From contig JAIQFA010000036.1 of NCBI GenBank assembly GCA_020073525.1, positions 1 through 45,959 on the forward strand: a stretch of 45,959 nucleotides of DNA, written 5' to 3'. The first letter of the stretch is position 1. Each line of letters starts with the position of its first letter. The notes beneath the pieces are model-generated. The model was not told the origin of the DNA and ran no database searches. It saw only the letters and a program-made list of their open reading frames with translations. Below, one piece after another: positions 1 to 8,155 of this stretch. The position numbers and the translations under genes are program-made. The DNA comes from Terriglobia bacterium. GTDB taxonomy: Bacteria; Acidobacteriota; Terriglobia; Terriglobales; Acidobacteriaceae.

Positions 1-311
1 CCCAAAAGCTCATGGTTCTCGGTGGTTGGAATCTTCGTAATGAACTCGGGCACTTCCTTGTTGAGGAAGCGATGGTCGAGCGCATCGAGCACTTCCCTGC
101 TCATGACGTCCTTGAGGTGCTTGAGGTCGACGACAAATCCCGACTTCGGATCGACCGCGCCTTTCACCGTGACTTCCAGGGTGTAGTTGTGTCCGTGCCC
201 GTTGGGATTATTGCACTTGCCGAAGACGCGCTGGTTCTCTTCCGGAGTAAACTCCGGATTGTGATAGTAGTGCGACGCGGAAAATTCGGCTTTGCGGGTG
301 AGATAGACCAT
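1..311 (-). CDS. queD: 6-carboxytetrahydropterin synthase (QueD/PTPS family), C-terminus cut by window edge
   Basis: The gene starts at ATG 311 and runs off the left edge, leaving about 103 residues. The family converts dihydroneopterin triphosphate to 6-carboxy-tetrahydropterin (queuosine/7-deazaguanine pathway) or to pyruvoyl-tetrahydropterin. Visible motifs are an N-terminal SASHYY zinc-ligand histidine, then FGKCNNPNGHGHNY, which holds the nucleophilic Cys and the two His of the HGH zinc site, and LDHRFLN near the break. This fits QueD well; a eukaryote-like PTPS role cannot be excluded from the fragment. It is separated from the downstream-oriented glycosyltransferase by only a short TCAG-type repeat. 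Confidence 0.85.
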   Translation of the reverse strand, partial: MVYLTRKAEFSASHYYHNPEFTPEENQRVFGKCNNPNGHGHNYTLEVTVKGAVDPKSGFVVDLKHLKDVMSREVLDALDHRFLNKEVPEFITKIPTTENHELL

Positions 312-315
312 AGGG

Positions 316-354
316 CGGTTCTCAGTTCTCAGCTATCAGTTCTCAGTTTGTGCT
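316..354. repeat. TCAG-type degenerate repeat (family D) at the 3' end of the glycosyltransferase gene
   Basis: Tandem variants of CTCAGTTCTCAGCTATCAG. On the minus strand the repeat reads through the last codons of the neighbouring glycosyltransferase gene and supplies its TGA stop at 329-331. Related arrays are at 2066-2190, 12457-12533, 13733-13770, 20768-20795 and 33466-33579. Confidence 0.6.
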
Positions 355-1525
355 CTTCAATTCTTGGAATCTGTTTTGCGGGCTGCATGGCGTCAGGAAT
401 GTCCTCCCTTTGCGTTCCGATGCTGTAGGCCCGTCCCTTCCACGACACTTGGCCTTTTGCGTGTGCCTTCTTCGAACGCAACAAAAGATAGGAGAACATT
501 GGCATGCCGAACACCGCGCCCAAAGCTTCCATGTCCCAACCGAAATTCGCTCTGCTGAGTCGCATGAAAAGCGGCATTACGAGTACTAAAAAGAGCGGAC
601 TCCACCAGCCACTCCGAACGAGTCCAGACCAGCGGAACAATGTCTGCCCAGCGGAGACGAACCCGAAACGCTCCGCGACATGAGCTGCTACCCACGCGAT
701 CACCGAAAAAAACGCAAACCCCCAGGCAATCCCCCACCACAAAAAGAGACGCACTGCGAGTTGGCCTGGGTTCGGAAACAGCAGCGCAAGATTCTTCGTC
801 CAACCTTCGCGCAGTTGTCGAAGGTTTCGATACATGCGCGTTCGTACCATGTCTGCCGCGTACCGAAACCGAATTCTTCGCCCGGCTCTCTTCACGGCGC
901 TGGCTAAGGCAACATCCTCCAACAAGCTGTCGGCAATCGCGGCGTGACCACCAACCGCATCATAGGTTTCCCGGCGAATCAGGATGTACTGGCCATTTGC
1001 CGCTGCTAACGGAGAGGCGGGATCGCAAACTTTCTGAGGCGGATATTGTCGCGCCAACTCAGCGAACACCACCGGCAACACCGCCATCTCCCAGAATGTG
1101 ACTGCGATCTGCTCCGGCGAATACGACAACAGCTCCGCCTTATTCTCGTTCGCTTCAGCCAGAGCCCGCGCCAGAGAGCCCAACACGTGCACCGTGTCGG
1201 CATCGGTGAACAGAAGCCACCGTCCCGCTGCTTCTCTGGCTCCGGCAACCACCGCGTTGTTCTTTCCTGTCCAACCTGCGGGTAGAGGACCCGGCGCGAT
1301 CACACGCACTCCGGCAAAACTCTGCGCGATCTCTCGGGTGCGGTCGGTGGAGCCGTCGTCGACCACGATGATCTCGAAATTCGCCCCGGTTTGTGCGGTC
1401 AGAGACGCCAGACAGTCGCCGAGGCTGGCCTCTTCGTTCCGGGCCGGCACGATAATCGAGACCTCGGGGATCGAGCTCCCTGGAACCGGGAACTGGGCCT
1501 GCGCGGCTGGAAGTGAACGATCCAT
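329..1525 (-). CDS. Family 2 glycosyltransferase, HpnB/CrtQ-like, membrane-anchored
   Basis: About 398 residues. The N-terminal GT-A domain shows VSIIVPARNEE, the nucleotide-binding VVDDGSTDRT and the metal-binding LLFTDADT, followed by PAGWTGKNNAV, typical of the hopene-associated (HpnB) and diaponeurosporenoate (CrtQ) glycosyltransferases. LLEDVALA resembles the ED acceptor motif. Three to four hydrophobic segments occupy residues 250-360. The product probably transfers a sugar to a lipid at the inner membrane; the acceptor is unknown. Start is ATG 1525 or GTG 1528; neither has a clear Shine-Dalgarno (SD) sequence. The last residues (KLRTDS) and the stop are written by a TCAG-type repeat, so the native C-terminus may have been remodelled. 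Confidence 0.75.
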   Translation of the reverse strand: MDRSLPAAQAQFPVPGSSIPEVSIIVPARNEEASLGDCLASLTAQTGANFEIIVVDDGSTDRTREIAQSFAGVRVIAPGPLPAGWTGKNNAVVAGAREAAGRWLLFTDADTVHVLGSLARALAEANENKAELLSYSPEQIAVTFWEMAVLPVVFAELARQYPPQKVCDPASPLAAANGQYILIRRETYDAVGGHAAIADSLLEDVALASAVKRAGRRIRFRYAADMVRTRMYRNLRQLREGWTKNLALLFPNPGQLAVRLFLWWGIAWGFAFFSVIAWVAAHVAERFGFVSAGQTLFRWSGLVRSGWWSPLFLVLVMPLFMRLSRANFGWDMEALGAVFGMPMFSYLLLRSKKAHAKGQVSWKGRAYSIGTQREDIPDAMQPAKQIPRIEEHKLRTDS

Positions 1526-1536
1526 CACTTTTCGTT

Positions 1537-1542
1537 ATTATA
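1537..1542 (-). promoter_or_regulatory. Perfect -10 hexamer TATAAT for the glycosyltransferase gene (possible leaderless start)
   Basis: The minus strand reads TATAAT at 1542-1537, only 9-12 bases before the GTG/ATG starts at 1528/1525, which would put +1 at or next to the start codon. There is no convincing -35. The divergent TlpA-like gene begins at 1548, so the whole control region is about 20 bases. Confidence 0.35.
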
Positions 1543-1547
1543 ACGGT

Positions 1548-2057
1548 GTGAGACGACAAGCACTTCCCGCGCCGCTTTTGACGTTACTTGCCGTTGGATT
1601 GCTATCTGGCCTGATTGGATGCTACAGCGGGAACCACCCTGCCCGCATCGGTTCCAATGCCCCAGACTTCACGGTGCAGGATTCCGACCACAAGGTCACC
1701 TTGAGCCAGTTTCGCGGGCAGGTGGTGGTGCTGAATTTCTGGGCAACGTGGTGTCCGCCGTGCATCGAAGAGACTCCATCACTGGTGCGGATGCAGTCGC
1801 GGCTCAAAGACAAGGGTGTTGTAGTGGTGGCCGTGAGTATTGACGCCGACGACGCGGCCTACCACAAGTTCCTCAAGGACTACAGCGTCAACATGGTCAC
1901 GGTTCGAGACGAAGCGAAGAAGGCGAGTTCCCTGTACGGTACGTTTGGCTGGCCGGAAAGCTTTGTGATCGACCGCACTGGAGTCATCCGCCGCAAGTTT
2001 ATTGGAGCGGTGGATTGGAACAGTCCAGAAGTGACAGACTACCTGAGCAAGCTGTAA
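1548..2057 (+). CDS. TlpA/ResA-type thioredoxin-fold lipoprotein
   Basis: 169 residues from GTG 1548. This start is chosen because it opens a lipoprotein signal: basic MRRQ, hydrophobic stretch, lipobox LIGC (Cys about 24). The mature part begins IGSNAPDFTVQD, and the redox motif is FWATWCPPC, the WCPPC active site of TlpA/ResA/DsbE-like reductases, followed by the cis-Pro loop GWPESFVID. It probably reduces disulfides or cytochrome c apoprotein outside the inner membrane. The frame stays open upstream to 1098, but that extension is antisense to the glycosyltransferase. No SD sequence is visible. Confidence 0.85.
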   Translation: MRRQALPAPLLTLLAVGLLSGLIGCYSGNHPARIGSNAPDFTVQDSDHKVTLSQFRGQVVVLNFWATWCPPCIEETPSLVRMQSRLKDKGVVVVAVSIDADDAAYHKFLKDYSVNMVTVRDEAKKASSLYGTFGWPESFVIDRTGVIRRKFIGAVDWNSPEVTDYLSKL

Positions 2058-2065
2058 AGGGCAGG

Positions 2066-2190
2066 CCTCAGGTCTTAGCTGTCAGGTCTCAGGAAACGCA
2101 AATCGGTCGCTGATTTTGGCTGATCGTTGTGGCTCGGCATCCTGGTCGGTTGGTTTTCCTGAGACCTGAGACCTAGCACTTGAGACCTGG
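2066..2190. repeat. Long inverted repeat of TCAGGTCTCAG units (family D)
   Basis: The left arm holds GTCAGGTCTCAGGAAA and the right arm TTTTCCTGAGACCTGAGACC, about 60 bases apart. The element fills the space between the convergent tlpA-like and copA genes and could fold as a bidirectional transcript end. Confidence 0.6.
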
Positions 2191-2193
2191 TAT

Positions 2194-4755
2194 TCACAAC
2201 TTCACCTTCCGCAATCTTAGCGAGTTCGTAATCACTGACACCGAACTGAAGCTCATCGCGGCCGCCGCCAGGATCGGACTCAGCAGCAGTCCAAACACCG
2301 GATACAGGACGCCCGCCGCGATCGGTACTCCTATTGAGTTGTAGAGGAACGCGAATAACAGGTTTTGACGGATGTTGCGCATGGTCGCCTGGCTCAACTT
2401 GCGCGCTCGCAGAATTCCTTCAAGGTCTCCTTTAAGCAGCGTGATGCCGCCGCTTTCCATGGCGATGTCGGTGCCGGTTCCCATGGCGATTCCAACTTGC
2501 GCTTGCGCTAACGCGGGGGCGTCGTTGATGCCGTCTCCGGCCATGGCGACGATGCGGCCTTCGTTCTGCAGACCTTTGACGATGTCAGCTTTTTGCGCGG
2601 GCAAGACCTCGGCTCTGAAGTCCTCTAGTTCGAGGCTCTGGGCGATCTCCTGCGCCGTCACATGGTTATCGCCAGTGAGCATGACCAACCGGATTCCCTG
2701 CGCCTTCAAATCGCGTAGTGCGTTTGCAGTCGATCCTTTCAGAGGGTCGGCAACCGCGATGTATCCGGCGTAGCGGCTGTCAATTGCCACATAGATTTCG
2801 GTGGCGCCGGCATATTTAAGAACTGCGACTGCATTTTTGTTTTCAAATGCTCCGGCCGCGCGCATTAGAGCGCTGTTTCCAACCGCCACACTCTTCCCTT
2901 CCACGGTCCCGCGTACTCCATGGCCTGGCGTGGACTGAAAATTGGCGGGCTCGGCCAGATTCAACTTGAGTTCGTTCGCCTTCGCGACAATCGCGGCGCC
3001 CAGCGGATGTTCGCTGGCACGCTCCAAACTCGCCGCCAAGCGCAGAAGCTCGTCTTTTGAAATGGCTGGCGAAGTTGCTACCGTCGAGACCGCCACAACT
3101 TTGGGCTTCCCTTCGGTCAGCGTGCCGGTTTTATCGAAGACGATCGTGTCGACTTTCTCCAGGGTTTCCAGCGCCTCGGCATTCTTGATGAGAACGCCCG
3201 CGTGCGCCCCGCGGCCCGTGCCGACCATGATCGCCATGGGCGTTGCCAGGCCCAGGGCGCAGGGACAGGCGATGATCAGAACGGCCACGGCGTTTACGAT
3301 GGCATGGGCGAAGCGAGGCTCTGGCCCGAAGGTCACCCACGCGATAAAGGTCAGTACGGCAATCGCGATCACGGCCGGAACAAACCAGCCCGCTACTTTG
3401 TCCGCCAAGCGCTGGATTGGGGCGCGCGTGCGCTGCGCCTGGCTGACCATCTGCACGATCTGCGCCAGCATAGTCTCGCTGCCGACGCGTTCGGCTCGCA
3501 TCACGAGTGATCCGTTGCCGTTCACGGTGGCGCCGATCACGCGCGAGTTGGCGGCCTTCTCTACGGGAATAGACTCGCCGGTGATCATCGACTCGTCCGC
3601 TACGCTCGAGCCATCCAGCACAACGCCATCAACAGGAATCTTTTCTCCCGGACGCACGCGCAGGCGGTCTCCGGGCTTCACCTGTTCGAGCGGGATATCA
3701 TGCTCCGAACCGTCTTCGCTCATCACTCGGGCCATTTTTGGGCTTAGATCGAGGAGGGCGCGGATGGCGCTCGAGGTCCGGCTGCGGGCGCGCAGCTCCA
3801 GTACCTGCCCCAGCAAGACGAGCGTGACAATTGCCGCTGCGGCTTCAAAGTAAACATCCGGGCGATCGCCCATGCTCCGGAACGACGCCGGAAAGATTTG
3901 CGGGAACAAAGTTGCCACCACGCTGAACGCGTACGCGACACCGGTGCCCATGGCAATCAGGGTGAACATGTTGGTGCTGCGGTTGACCACCGACGCCCAT
4001 CCGCGCTGAAAGAAGGGCCAGCCGCCCCACAGAACGACCGGCGACGCGAGGATCAGTTCCAACCACGGCAGCCATCCCGCTCGGTACACAGTCATCCCAT
4101 TCACGGTTGCCTCGCCCATGAACGTGTGCGGCGAGAGCATGCTGCCCATGGCGATCGCCAGCAATGGCGCCGTTAGCGTCAGGCTGATCCAGAATCGCCC
4201 TGTCATGTCGCGCAGTTCGGGATTGTCTTCCTCCGCCGTTACGGTGCGTGGCTCCAGGGCCATGCCGCAGATCGGACAACTCCCCGGTTCGGCTCGCACG
4301 ACTTCAGGATGCATCGGGCAGGTGTATTCGGTCTTAGTGCTAGAGATCGTCGGCGACTCGGGATCTAGCGCCATGCCACACTTCGGACACGGTCCCGGCT
4401 CGAACTTTCGCACTTCCGGGCACATGGGGCAGATGTAGACGCGTTTGTTTTTTTCGGATGGAGCATTCGGAGCCCCGGCCGGCTTCCCTTGCATAGCCAT
4501 GACCAACGTCGGAGCACCCAGCGACACAAGTCCCGATGACATGCTCATTGGCTTAGGTGGCGATGACAGAGTCTTCTCGGGATTCGCCTGAAACTTCGCC
4601 AGGCAGCCGGCGCAACAGAAGAAATATTCTTTGCCGTTGTGCAGAGTCTTGTGTTTGGCGGTGGATGGATTTACGTCCATTCCGCAGACGGGGTCTTTCT
4701 GCTTGATGACGGACAATGCAGCGTTCGAGGGATCCACAGGATCGCGGTGCTCCAT
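2194..4755 (-). CDS. copA: Cu(I)-exporting P1B-type ATPase with YHS and two HMBD N-terminal domains
   Basis: 853 residues from ATG 4755. N-terminus: a YHS-like domain ([15 protein letters not shown]; residues 20-60) and two heavy-metal-binding modules (YICPMCPE...CPKCGM at 106-127, YTCPMHPE...CPICGM at 144-164) in place of GMTCXXC HMA domains. Core: TGES (392), membrane CPC (497-499), phosphorylation site DKTGT (Asp541), HPLG, and hinge [10 protein letters not shown]. The last membrane segments carry YNS and MSFSS...N, the Cu(I) site signature of the CopA subgroup. It pumps Cu(I) out of the cytoplasm. A divergent HMA-like gene at 4947 may supply a partner. Confidence 0.9.
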   Translation of the reverse strand: MEHRDPVDPSNAALSVIKQKDPVCGMDVNPSTAKHKTLHNGKEYFFCCAGCLAKFQANPEKTLSSPPKPMSMSSGLVSLGAPTLVMAMQGKPAGAPNAPSEKNKRVYICPMCPEVRKFEPGPCPKCGMALDPESPTISSTKTEYTCPMHPEVVRAEPGSCPICGMALEPRTVTAEEDNPELRDMTGRFWISLTLTAPLLAIAMGSMLSPHTFMGEATVNGMTVYRAGWLPWLELILASPVVLWGGWPFFQRGWASVVNRSTNMFTLIAMGTGVAYAFSVVATLFPQIFPASFRSMGDRPDVYFEAAAAIVTLVLLGQVLELRARSRTSSAIRALLDLSPKMARVMSEDGSEHDIPLEQVKPGDRLRVRPGEKIPVDGVVLDGSSVADESMITGESIPVEKAANSRVIGATVNGNGSLVMRAERVGSETMLAQIVQMVSQAQRTRAPIQRLADKVAGWFVPAVIAIAVLTFIAWVTFGPEPRFAHAIVNAVAVLIIACPCALGLATPMAIMVGTGRGAHAGVLIKNAEALETLEKVDTIVFDKTGTLTEGKPKVVAVSTVATSPAISKDELLRLAASLERASEHPLGAAIVAKANELKLNLAEPANFQSTPGHGVRGTVEGKSVAVGNSALMRAAGAFENKNAVAVLKYAGATEIYVAIDSRYAGYIAVADPLKGSTANALRDLKAQGIRLVMLTGDNHVTAQEIAQSLELEDFRAEVLPAQKADIVKGLQNEGRIVAMAGDGINDAPALAQAQVGIAMGTGTDIAMESGGITLLKGDLEGILRARKLSQATMRNIRQNLLFAFLYNSIGVPIAAGVLYPVFGLLLSPILAAAAMSFSSVSVITNSLRLRKVKL

Positions 4756-4819
4756 AAGTCTCGCTGTCAGAAATCCTATATCTAAATCATCAGAGCCGCC
4801 GTGGATTCATGCAGCTGCC

Positions 4820-4860
4820 GGGCTTTACTCGGCTTGGACGGGCGAGGCGCCCGTCCCTCC
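4820..4860. repeat. Family A palindrome (GGACGGGCGAGGCGCCCGTCC core)
   Basis: Hairpin-forming element with leader GGCTTTACTCGGCTT and trailer CTCC, between the divergent copA and HMA-like genes. Near-identical copy at 40242-40286; variants at 15851, 22133, 26541, 27661, 28960 and 41912. Confidence 0.75.
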
Positions 4861-4946
4861 CCGAACACAAATGCCCTTGGCGGAAACCAACCCTTATTAG
4901 ATACTAAAGCTTAACCTTCGATCCTTGATTCCTTGGGAGAAATGAA

Positions 4947-5174
4947 ATGACATATCTTGAAGCCGTCTACCGCTACCAGACTCCGGCGGGAGAACCTGAG
5001 TTGCGGGCCATTGACAGCGTGCGCGAGGTTTATGGCATCCAGCGCATCCAGTTCAACGAGAAAGAGCGGACGGTGCGCGTGCTGTTCGACGCCTCACGGC
5101 TGAAGGCTGACGCGGTGGCAAGGTTGTTGCGTCAGGCTGGCATCGACGTGCAGGAGCAACTCGTTCTCGCCTGA
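4947..5174 (+). CDS. Small HMA-like (ferredoxin-fold) protein lacking the CXXC metal motif
   Basis: 75 residues with a good SD sequence (GGGAGAAATGAA before ATG 4947). The length and pattern fit the beta-alpha-beta-beta-alpha-beta fold of heavy-metal-associated domains: TYLEAVYRY strand, helix, VYGIQRIQFN, then RTVRVLFD, helix LKADAVARLLRQAG and final strand. The usual metal-binding GMXCXXC loop is absent; the equivalent region reads YQTPAGEPELRA. Because it lies head-to-head with the Cu(I) ATPase, which has no HMA domain of its own, a copper-system accessory or regulatory role is plausible but unproven. Confidence 0.65.
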   Translation: MTYLEAVYRYQTPAGEPELRAIDSVREVYGIQRIQFNEKERTVRVLFDASRLKADAVARLLRQAGIDVQEQLVLA

Positions 5175-5657
5175 ACTTGTTCAGTCTGTTGGAAAAATCA
5201 CTTCAGGAAGGTAACTGCGAGAAACGCTGAGGCTGCACTCCGCCCGTTTCCATGCCAAATCCTGTTTCCAGGAGATTTCTCGGGGGAGGGCCCGGAAACG
5301 GAGCGGAGTTCGCCTGAAGACGCGGGAAATGCAAAGGGGCATTCGGAAAGACCTCTGGCCGAAGTATTTTCCCAAATGCCCCGTTGCGCGCCACTTCGTC
5401 TGCCCTTAAGGGAAGCATGCCGGTTGCCAATCGCAAAACGTTGCTAACAGGCATTCGTAGAACGCGGGGGCGGGTAGGTTTTGCGCGGGAGGGGAAACTT
5501 TTACCGTAGTCTGCAAATCTATGATTTTCGAGAGCATGGCGATTTCCACAACCAGCGCGGCATTCAGAGTGCACCCGTGGCGGAATCGGATTTCCGCTCA
5601 GATCTTTTGTTGAATCGCGAGCAGCGATCAGGTTGGCCGAAATGATTCTGTTTCCGT
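5175..5657. other. Gene-free stretch with two strong RNA-like hairpins
   Basis: No convincing coding frame; an open frame on the minus strand lacks SD and family features. Two structures are visible. (1) A 15-bp stem with one bulge pairs 5237-5251 with 5294-5309 and encloses a second hairpin (5260-5264 with 5269-5273). (2) GGGGCA...TGCCCC at 5336-5381 encloses TTCGG...CCGAA. The stretch ends at the tRNA-Arg promoter. It may encode a small RNA or be decayed sequence. Confidence 0.4.
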
Positions 5658-5663
5658 TATAAT
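5633..5663 (+). promoter_or_regulatory. Promoter of tRNA-Arg
   Basis: A perfect -10 TATAAT at 5658-5663 lies 23 bases before the tRNA. A weak -35 (TTGGCC, 5633-5638) is separated by 19 bases. Confidence 0.5.
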
Positions 5664-5686
5664 TCAGAGACGCAATTCTGCCAGAT

Positions 5687-5763
5687 GCGCCCGTAGCTCA
5701 ATTGGATAGAGTGCTTGGCTACGAACCAAGAGGTTGGGAGTTCGATTCTCTCCGGGCGCACCA
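5687..5763 (+). tRNA. tRNA-Arg (anticodon ACG)
   Basis: 77 bases with encoded CCA. Acceptor GCGCCCG pairs with CGGGCGC and the discriminator is A. The anticodon stem CTTGG/CCAAG holds loop CTACGAA, giving anticodon ACG (read as ICG for CGU/CGC/CGA). The T arm contains GTTCGATTC. Confidence 0.95.
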
Positions 5764-5813
5764 TTTTCCTACCCACGGTCCGCGTTTGCGCGGAAATCTG
5801 AAGGAGAAACGCC

Positions 5814-6425
5814 ATGAAACGAATTCTCTGGGCTGTCTGTTTGCTGGCGCTGGTCCATCCGGCAAACGTTTTCAGCGCGCAAGTCAATCCGTATAAGGAT
5901 GGAACTCCGGGAGTCTCCGGGTATCGATCCGAAGTCCTAGCTGAGGTGATGATTCAGGAAGACAAGTTTGTACGTTTGGCGGAGGCCATACCCGCCGACA
6001 AATACACGTGGCGTCCAGCGCCGGACGTGCGTTCCTTCGCCGAAGTATTCCTGCACGTATCGGCGGCCAACTATAACGTCTACAAACTGGTTGGGGCGGC
6101 ACCGCCGGCCGGTGTCGATGTGAAGGGATTGGAGAAGTCCACCACGGACAAGGCCAAGGTGATCGCCACGCTTAAGGACTCGTTCGCCTATGCTCGCAAG
6201 GCGATCACGGCTACGCCCGACTCCGATCTCGACAAGAGCCTGGATTGGTTCAGCGGAAAAAACACCGAGCGTGGCGTGCTCCTATTTGTTGTCCGCCATG
6301 CTGCGGAACACCTGGGCCAGTCAATTGCGTATGCGCGTTTCGTCGGGGTGGTTCCACCTTGGACCGAAGATGCCCAGAAGCAGCAGAAACAAAAAGCAGA
6401 GGCTGCGCCCAAAGCCAAGCAGTAA
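5814..6425 (+). CDS. Secreted DinB-superfamily protein
   Basis: 203 residues; SD AAGGAG before ATG 5814. A signal peptide occupies residues 1-22 (cleavage after VFSA). The mature part is a four-helix bundle of the DinB/YfiT type: MIQEDKFVRLAEAIP, WRPAPDVRSFAEVFLHVSAAN and VRHAAEHLGQSIAYAR. The His in FLHVS and the His pair in RHAAEH are the expected metal ligands. Many such proteins are thiol-dependent metalloenzymes of unknown substrate. The tail is Lys/Gln-rich and low complexity. A small hairpin (5779-5794) separates it from tRNA-Arg. Confidence 0.75.
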   Translation: MKRILWAVCLLALVHPANVFSAQVNPYKDGTPGVSGYRSEVLAEVMIQEDKFVRLAEAIPADKYTWRPAPDVRSFAEVFLHVSAANYNVYKLVGAAPPAGVDVKGLEKSTTDKAKVIATLKDSFAYARKAITATPDSDLDKSLDWFSGKNTERGVLLFVVRHAAEHLGQSIAYARFVGVVPPWTEDAQKQQKQKAEAAPKAKQ

Positions 6426-6473
6426 CAGTCTGAGAGCAAGTTTCCTTCTCCGGCCCTTGGCGCTTGGCTGTGA

Positions 6474-7271
6474 TCAAGCTTTCTGAGCTACGGCACTCAG
6501 CACCGTGCTCGTAACTTGCTTGAATGCTTCAGAGGCGGGATCAATCAGCTCAAAATGGCCCGCATGCGGAATCGCAAGCAACTGGACCGATTCTCCGGCT
6601 TTCTTTTTCTGCAGAACATAGCTGCGGCTGAACTCCGGCGGCACCGTATCATCTTCGCTGCCATGGAGCAGCCACTGCCGGGCTTGCGGAATGCTGAGTT
6701 CCATCGGATCGGCCTCGCGGTAGTGCTCCGGCACGGCGTCCGGCTTGCCGCCCAGGAACTCCGCTACGGCATCGTTGCTGAGGTGCAACGCGAAGGCTTT
6801 TTTCAAATCAACGACTCCGGCCAGTGAAATGGTGTGACGGACAGAGGTTTCGTGCGCCGTCAAACACAGGGCAAGTTGCCCGCCGGCTGAATGTCCCATC
6901 ACTACCAACCGGTCCAGATCGAGATGAAATTTGGAATGCTCCTGGCGAACAAATCGGTAGGCTGTGCGGATGTCTTCAAACGTTCCCGGCCATCCGCCAC
7001 CGGTATTGCCCAAACGACGATATTCGATATTGAAGGTTGCTATGCCCGACGCTCGCAGCGCTTCGCATAAGTGCCCAGCGTGCGCGAGGTCGTACTTAGC
7101 CCGCCAATAACCGCCGTGGATATTCAACAGAACGCGATGCGGCCCCTTCGCGCGCGGGAGACGCACCTCGAGAAACTGATTCGGGTCGGTGCCATACGCA
7201 ACCCGTTCATCGGGCGGAGGCTGTGGCTTGCTGAGAATATCTTCGGCGGACACGGGTCGCTCCCCGGACAA
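6474..7271 (-). CDS. Alpha/beta-hydrolase, carboxylesterase/BD-FAE-like
   Basis: About 265 residues. Visible catalytic features: oxyanion loop NIHGGYW, nucleophile elbow GHSAGG, acid in GSEDDTVPP and His in HAGHFEL. The arrangement matches small cytoplasmic esterases of the BD-FAE/kynurenine-formamidase type; the substrate is unknown. The start is uncertain: TTG 7271 follows AGAGG by 7 bases and lies 2 bases after the upstream stop, whereas GTG 7253 follows GGGGAG. No in-frame ATG exists near the N-terminus. It is tightly coupled to the 82-residue gene upstream. Confidence 0.8.
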   Translation of the reverse strand: MSGERPVSAEDILSKPQPPPDERVAYGTDPNQFLEVRLPRAKGPHRVLLNIHGGYWRAKYDLAHAGHLCEALRASGIATFNIEYRRLGNTGGGWPGTFEDIRTAYRFVRQEHSKFHLDLDRLVVMGHSAGGQLALCLTAHETSVRHTISLAGVVDLKKAFALHLSNDAVAEFLGGKPDAVPEHYREADPMELSIPQARQWLLHGSEDDTVPPEFSRSYVLQKKKAGESVQLLAIPHAGHFELIDPASEAFKQVTSTVLSAVAQKA

Positions 7272-7273
7272 AC

Positions 7274-7522
7274 CTAGACCTCTTTAAGCTTCAGCTTGCT
7301 CTTGTTTTCTTCGATAAAAGCTTTAAGGTCCGGGACAGCGTTGAGCAGCTTGGTCCACTGTTCGTAGTAGAGGGTTACCGGAAAACGGCCCAATCCGTAG
7401 ACGCTGACGCCGCCCTTCTCACTCACGCGGAACTCAACGGCTCCGCTCCGCTTTTTCGTTTCCACCTGCTTTTCCAGGTCGGCCAGGCGAGCTTTTAGTT
7501 CTTCGTAACTCGGTTCTGTCAT
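7274..7522 (-). CDS. Conserved-looking 82-residue protein with N-terminal coiled coil, unknown function
   Basis: Start ATG 7522 is chosen for its SD (GAGGTGC) and sensible N-terminus; the frame is open further upstream without support. Residues 1-25 (YEELKARLADLEKQVETKK) form a short coiled coil, followed by a small beta-rich part (VEFRVSEKGGVSVYGLGRFP) and a helical end (YYEQWTKLLNAVPDLKAFIEEN). It is soluble and probably cytoplasmic. It is co-transcribed with the hydrolase (2-base gap). I do not recognise a named family. Confidence 0.6.
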   Translation of the reverse strand: MTEPSYEELKARLADLEKQVETKKRSGAVEFRVSEKGGVSVYGLGRFPVTLYYEQWTKLLNAVPDLKAFIEENKSKLKLKEV

Positions 7523-7711
7523 GAATGCACCTCGTCGAATGACTTGTTTTATCATAGGGTGAGGGTGGGGTTTCGTCGAGGCGGGGCCTGTGTGATACCT
7601 TCCTTCAGTTGAAAAATTCTTCACATCCGCTCGCGATTGAGCTCAGATACGCCATCTCTAACTGCCACAAACGGTTATGGCCCATCTGGCGGGGACGAAT
7701 GGAAGCGCAAA

Positions 7712-7720
7712 TGCTAAAAT
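7712..7720 (+). promoter_or_regulatory. Extended -10 element TGCTAAAAT before a small membrane protein gene
   Basis: TG-N-TAAAAT with the hexamer at 7715-7720, about 37 bases before ATG 7757. The same TGCTA-type motif precedes ssb (34879), carA (33438) and the HAD gene (45803). Confidence 0.45.
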
Positions 7721-7756
7721 GCCAGCGACCAGTGATTTTTGAGGGGAGAAAATAGA

Positions 7757-7900
7757 ATGGCGAAAAAGAAAAAAGCCTTGCTTGAGAGCCTACCTACGCT
7801 GGTACTGTTGGGACTGCTCGCCGGCGCCGTGGGGGGCTTGGGGATTGGCCTGATCCAGATGAGAGCCGCGTCGTCCGCAGCCAGCAGCGCCACCAAATAA
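7757..7900 (+). CDS. 47-residue single-span membrane protein
   Basis: ATG 7757 with SD GAGGGGAG at a normal distance and an extended -10 just upstream. The N-terminus is very basic (MAKKKKALLE), followed by one strongly hydrophobic Gly-rich helix (residues 12-34) and a short Ala/Ser tail. Expected topology is N-in with one span. The stop is at 7898-7900, before the convergent tRNA-Gly. No family recognised. SD plus promoter make it credible as a real small gene. Confidence 0.6.
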   Translation: MAKKKKALLESLPTLVLLGLLAGAVGGLGIGLIQMRAASSAASSATK

Positions 7901-7932
7901 TCTCTGATTTCGCGCCGAATCGACCTGAGAAC

Positions 7933-8007
7933 TGGAGCGGGAGACGGGGATCGAACCCGTGACATCCAGCTTGGGAAGCTGGCGTTCTACCGCTGAACTA
8001 CTCCCGC
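7933..8007 (-). tRNA. tRNA-Gly (anticodon CCC)
   Basis: 75 bases on the minus strand including CCA. Acceptor GCGGGAG pairs with CTCCCGC, discriminator T. The anticodon stem CCAGC/GCTGG holds TTCCCAA, giving anticodon CCC for GGG codons. The T arm reads GGGTTCGATCCCC. Confidence 0.95.
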
Positions 8008-8155
8008 TCAACTTGGCTAGACTACCATTCCGCTGTTTCTCTGACAACGCTGTCTGACATTTGACGCTTCTGCTGGTTTGCCTTTCTCGGGCACTCTTCG
8101 TAAGATGCGGGCTCCGGAGTTCCATCGGAATTTCATTCGCCTTGCAGGAGCCTGA

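Noticed and set aside
5203..5574. 123-codon open frame on the - strand in the gene-free stretch
   Set aside because: No SD, no family resemblance, irregular composition; the region is better described by its hairpins.
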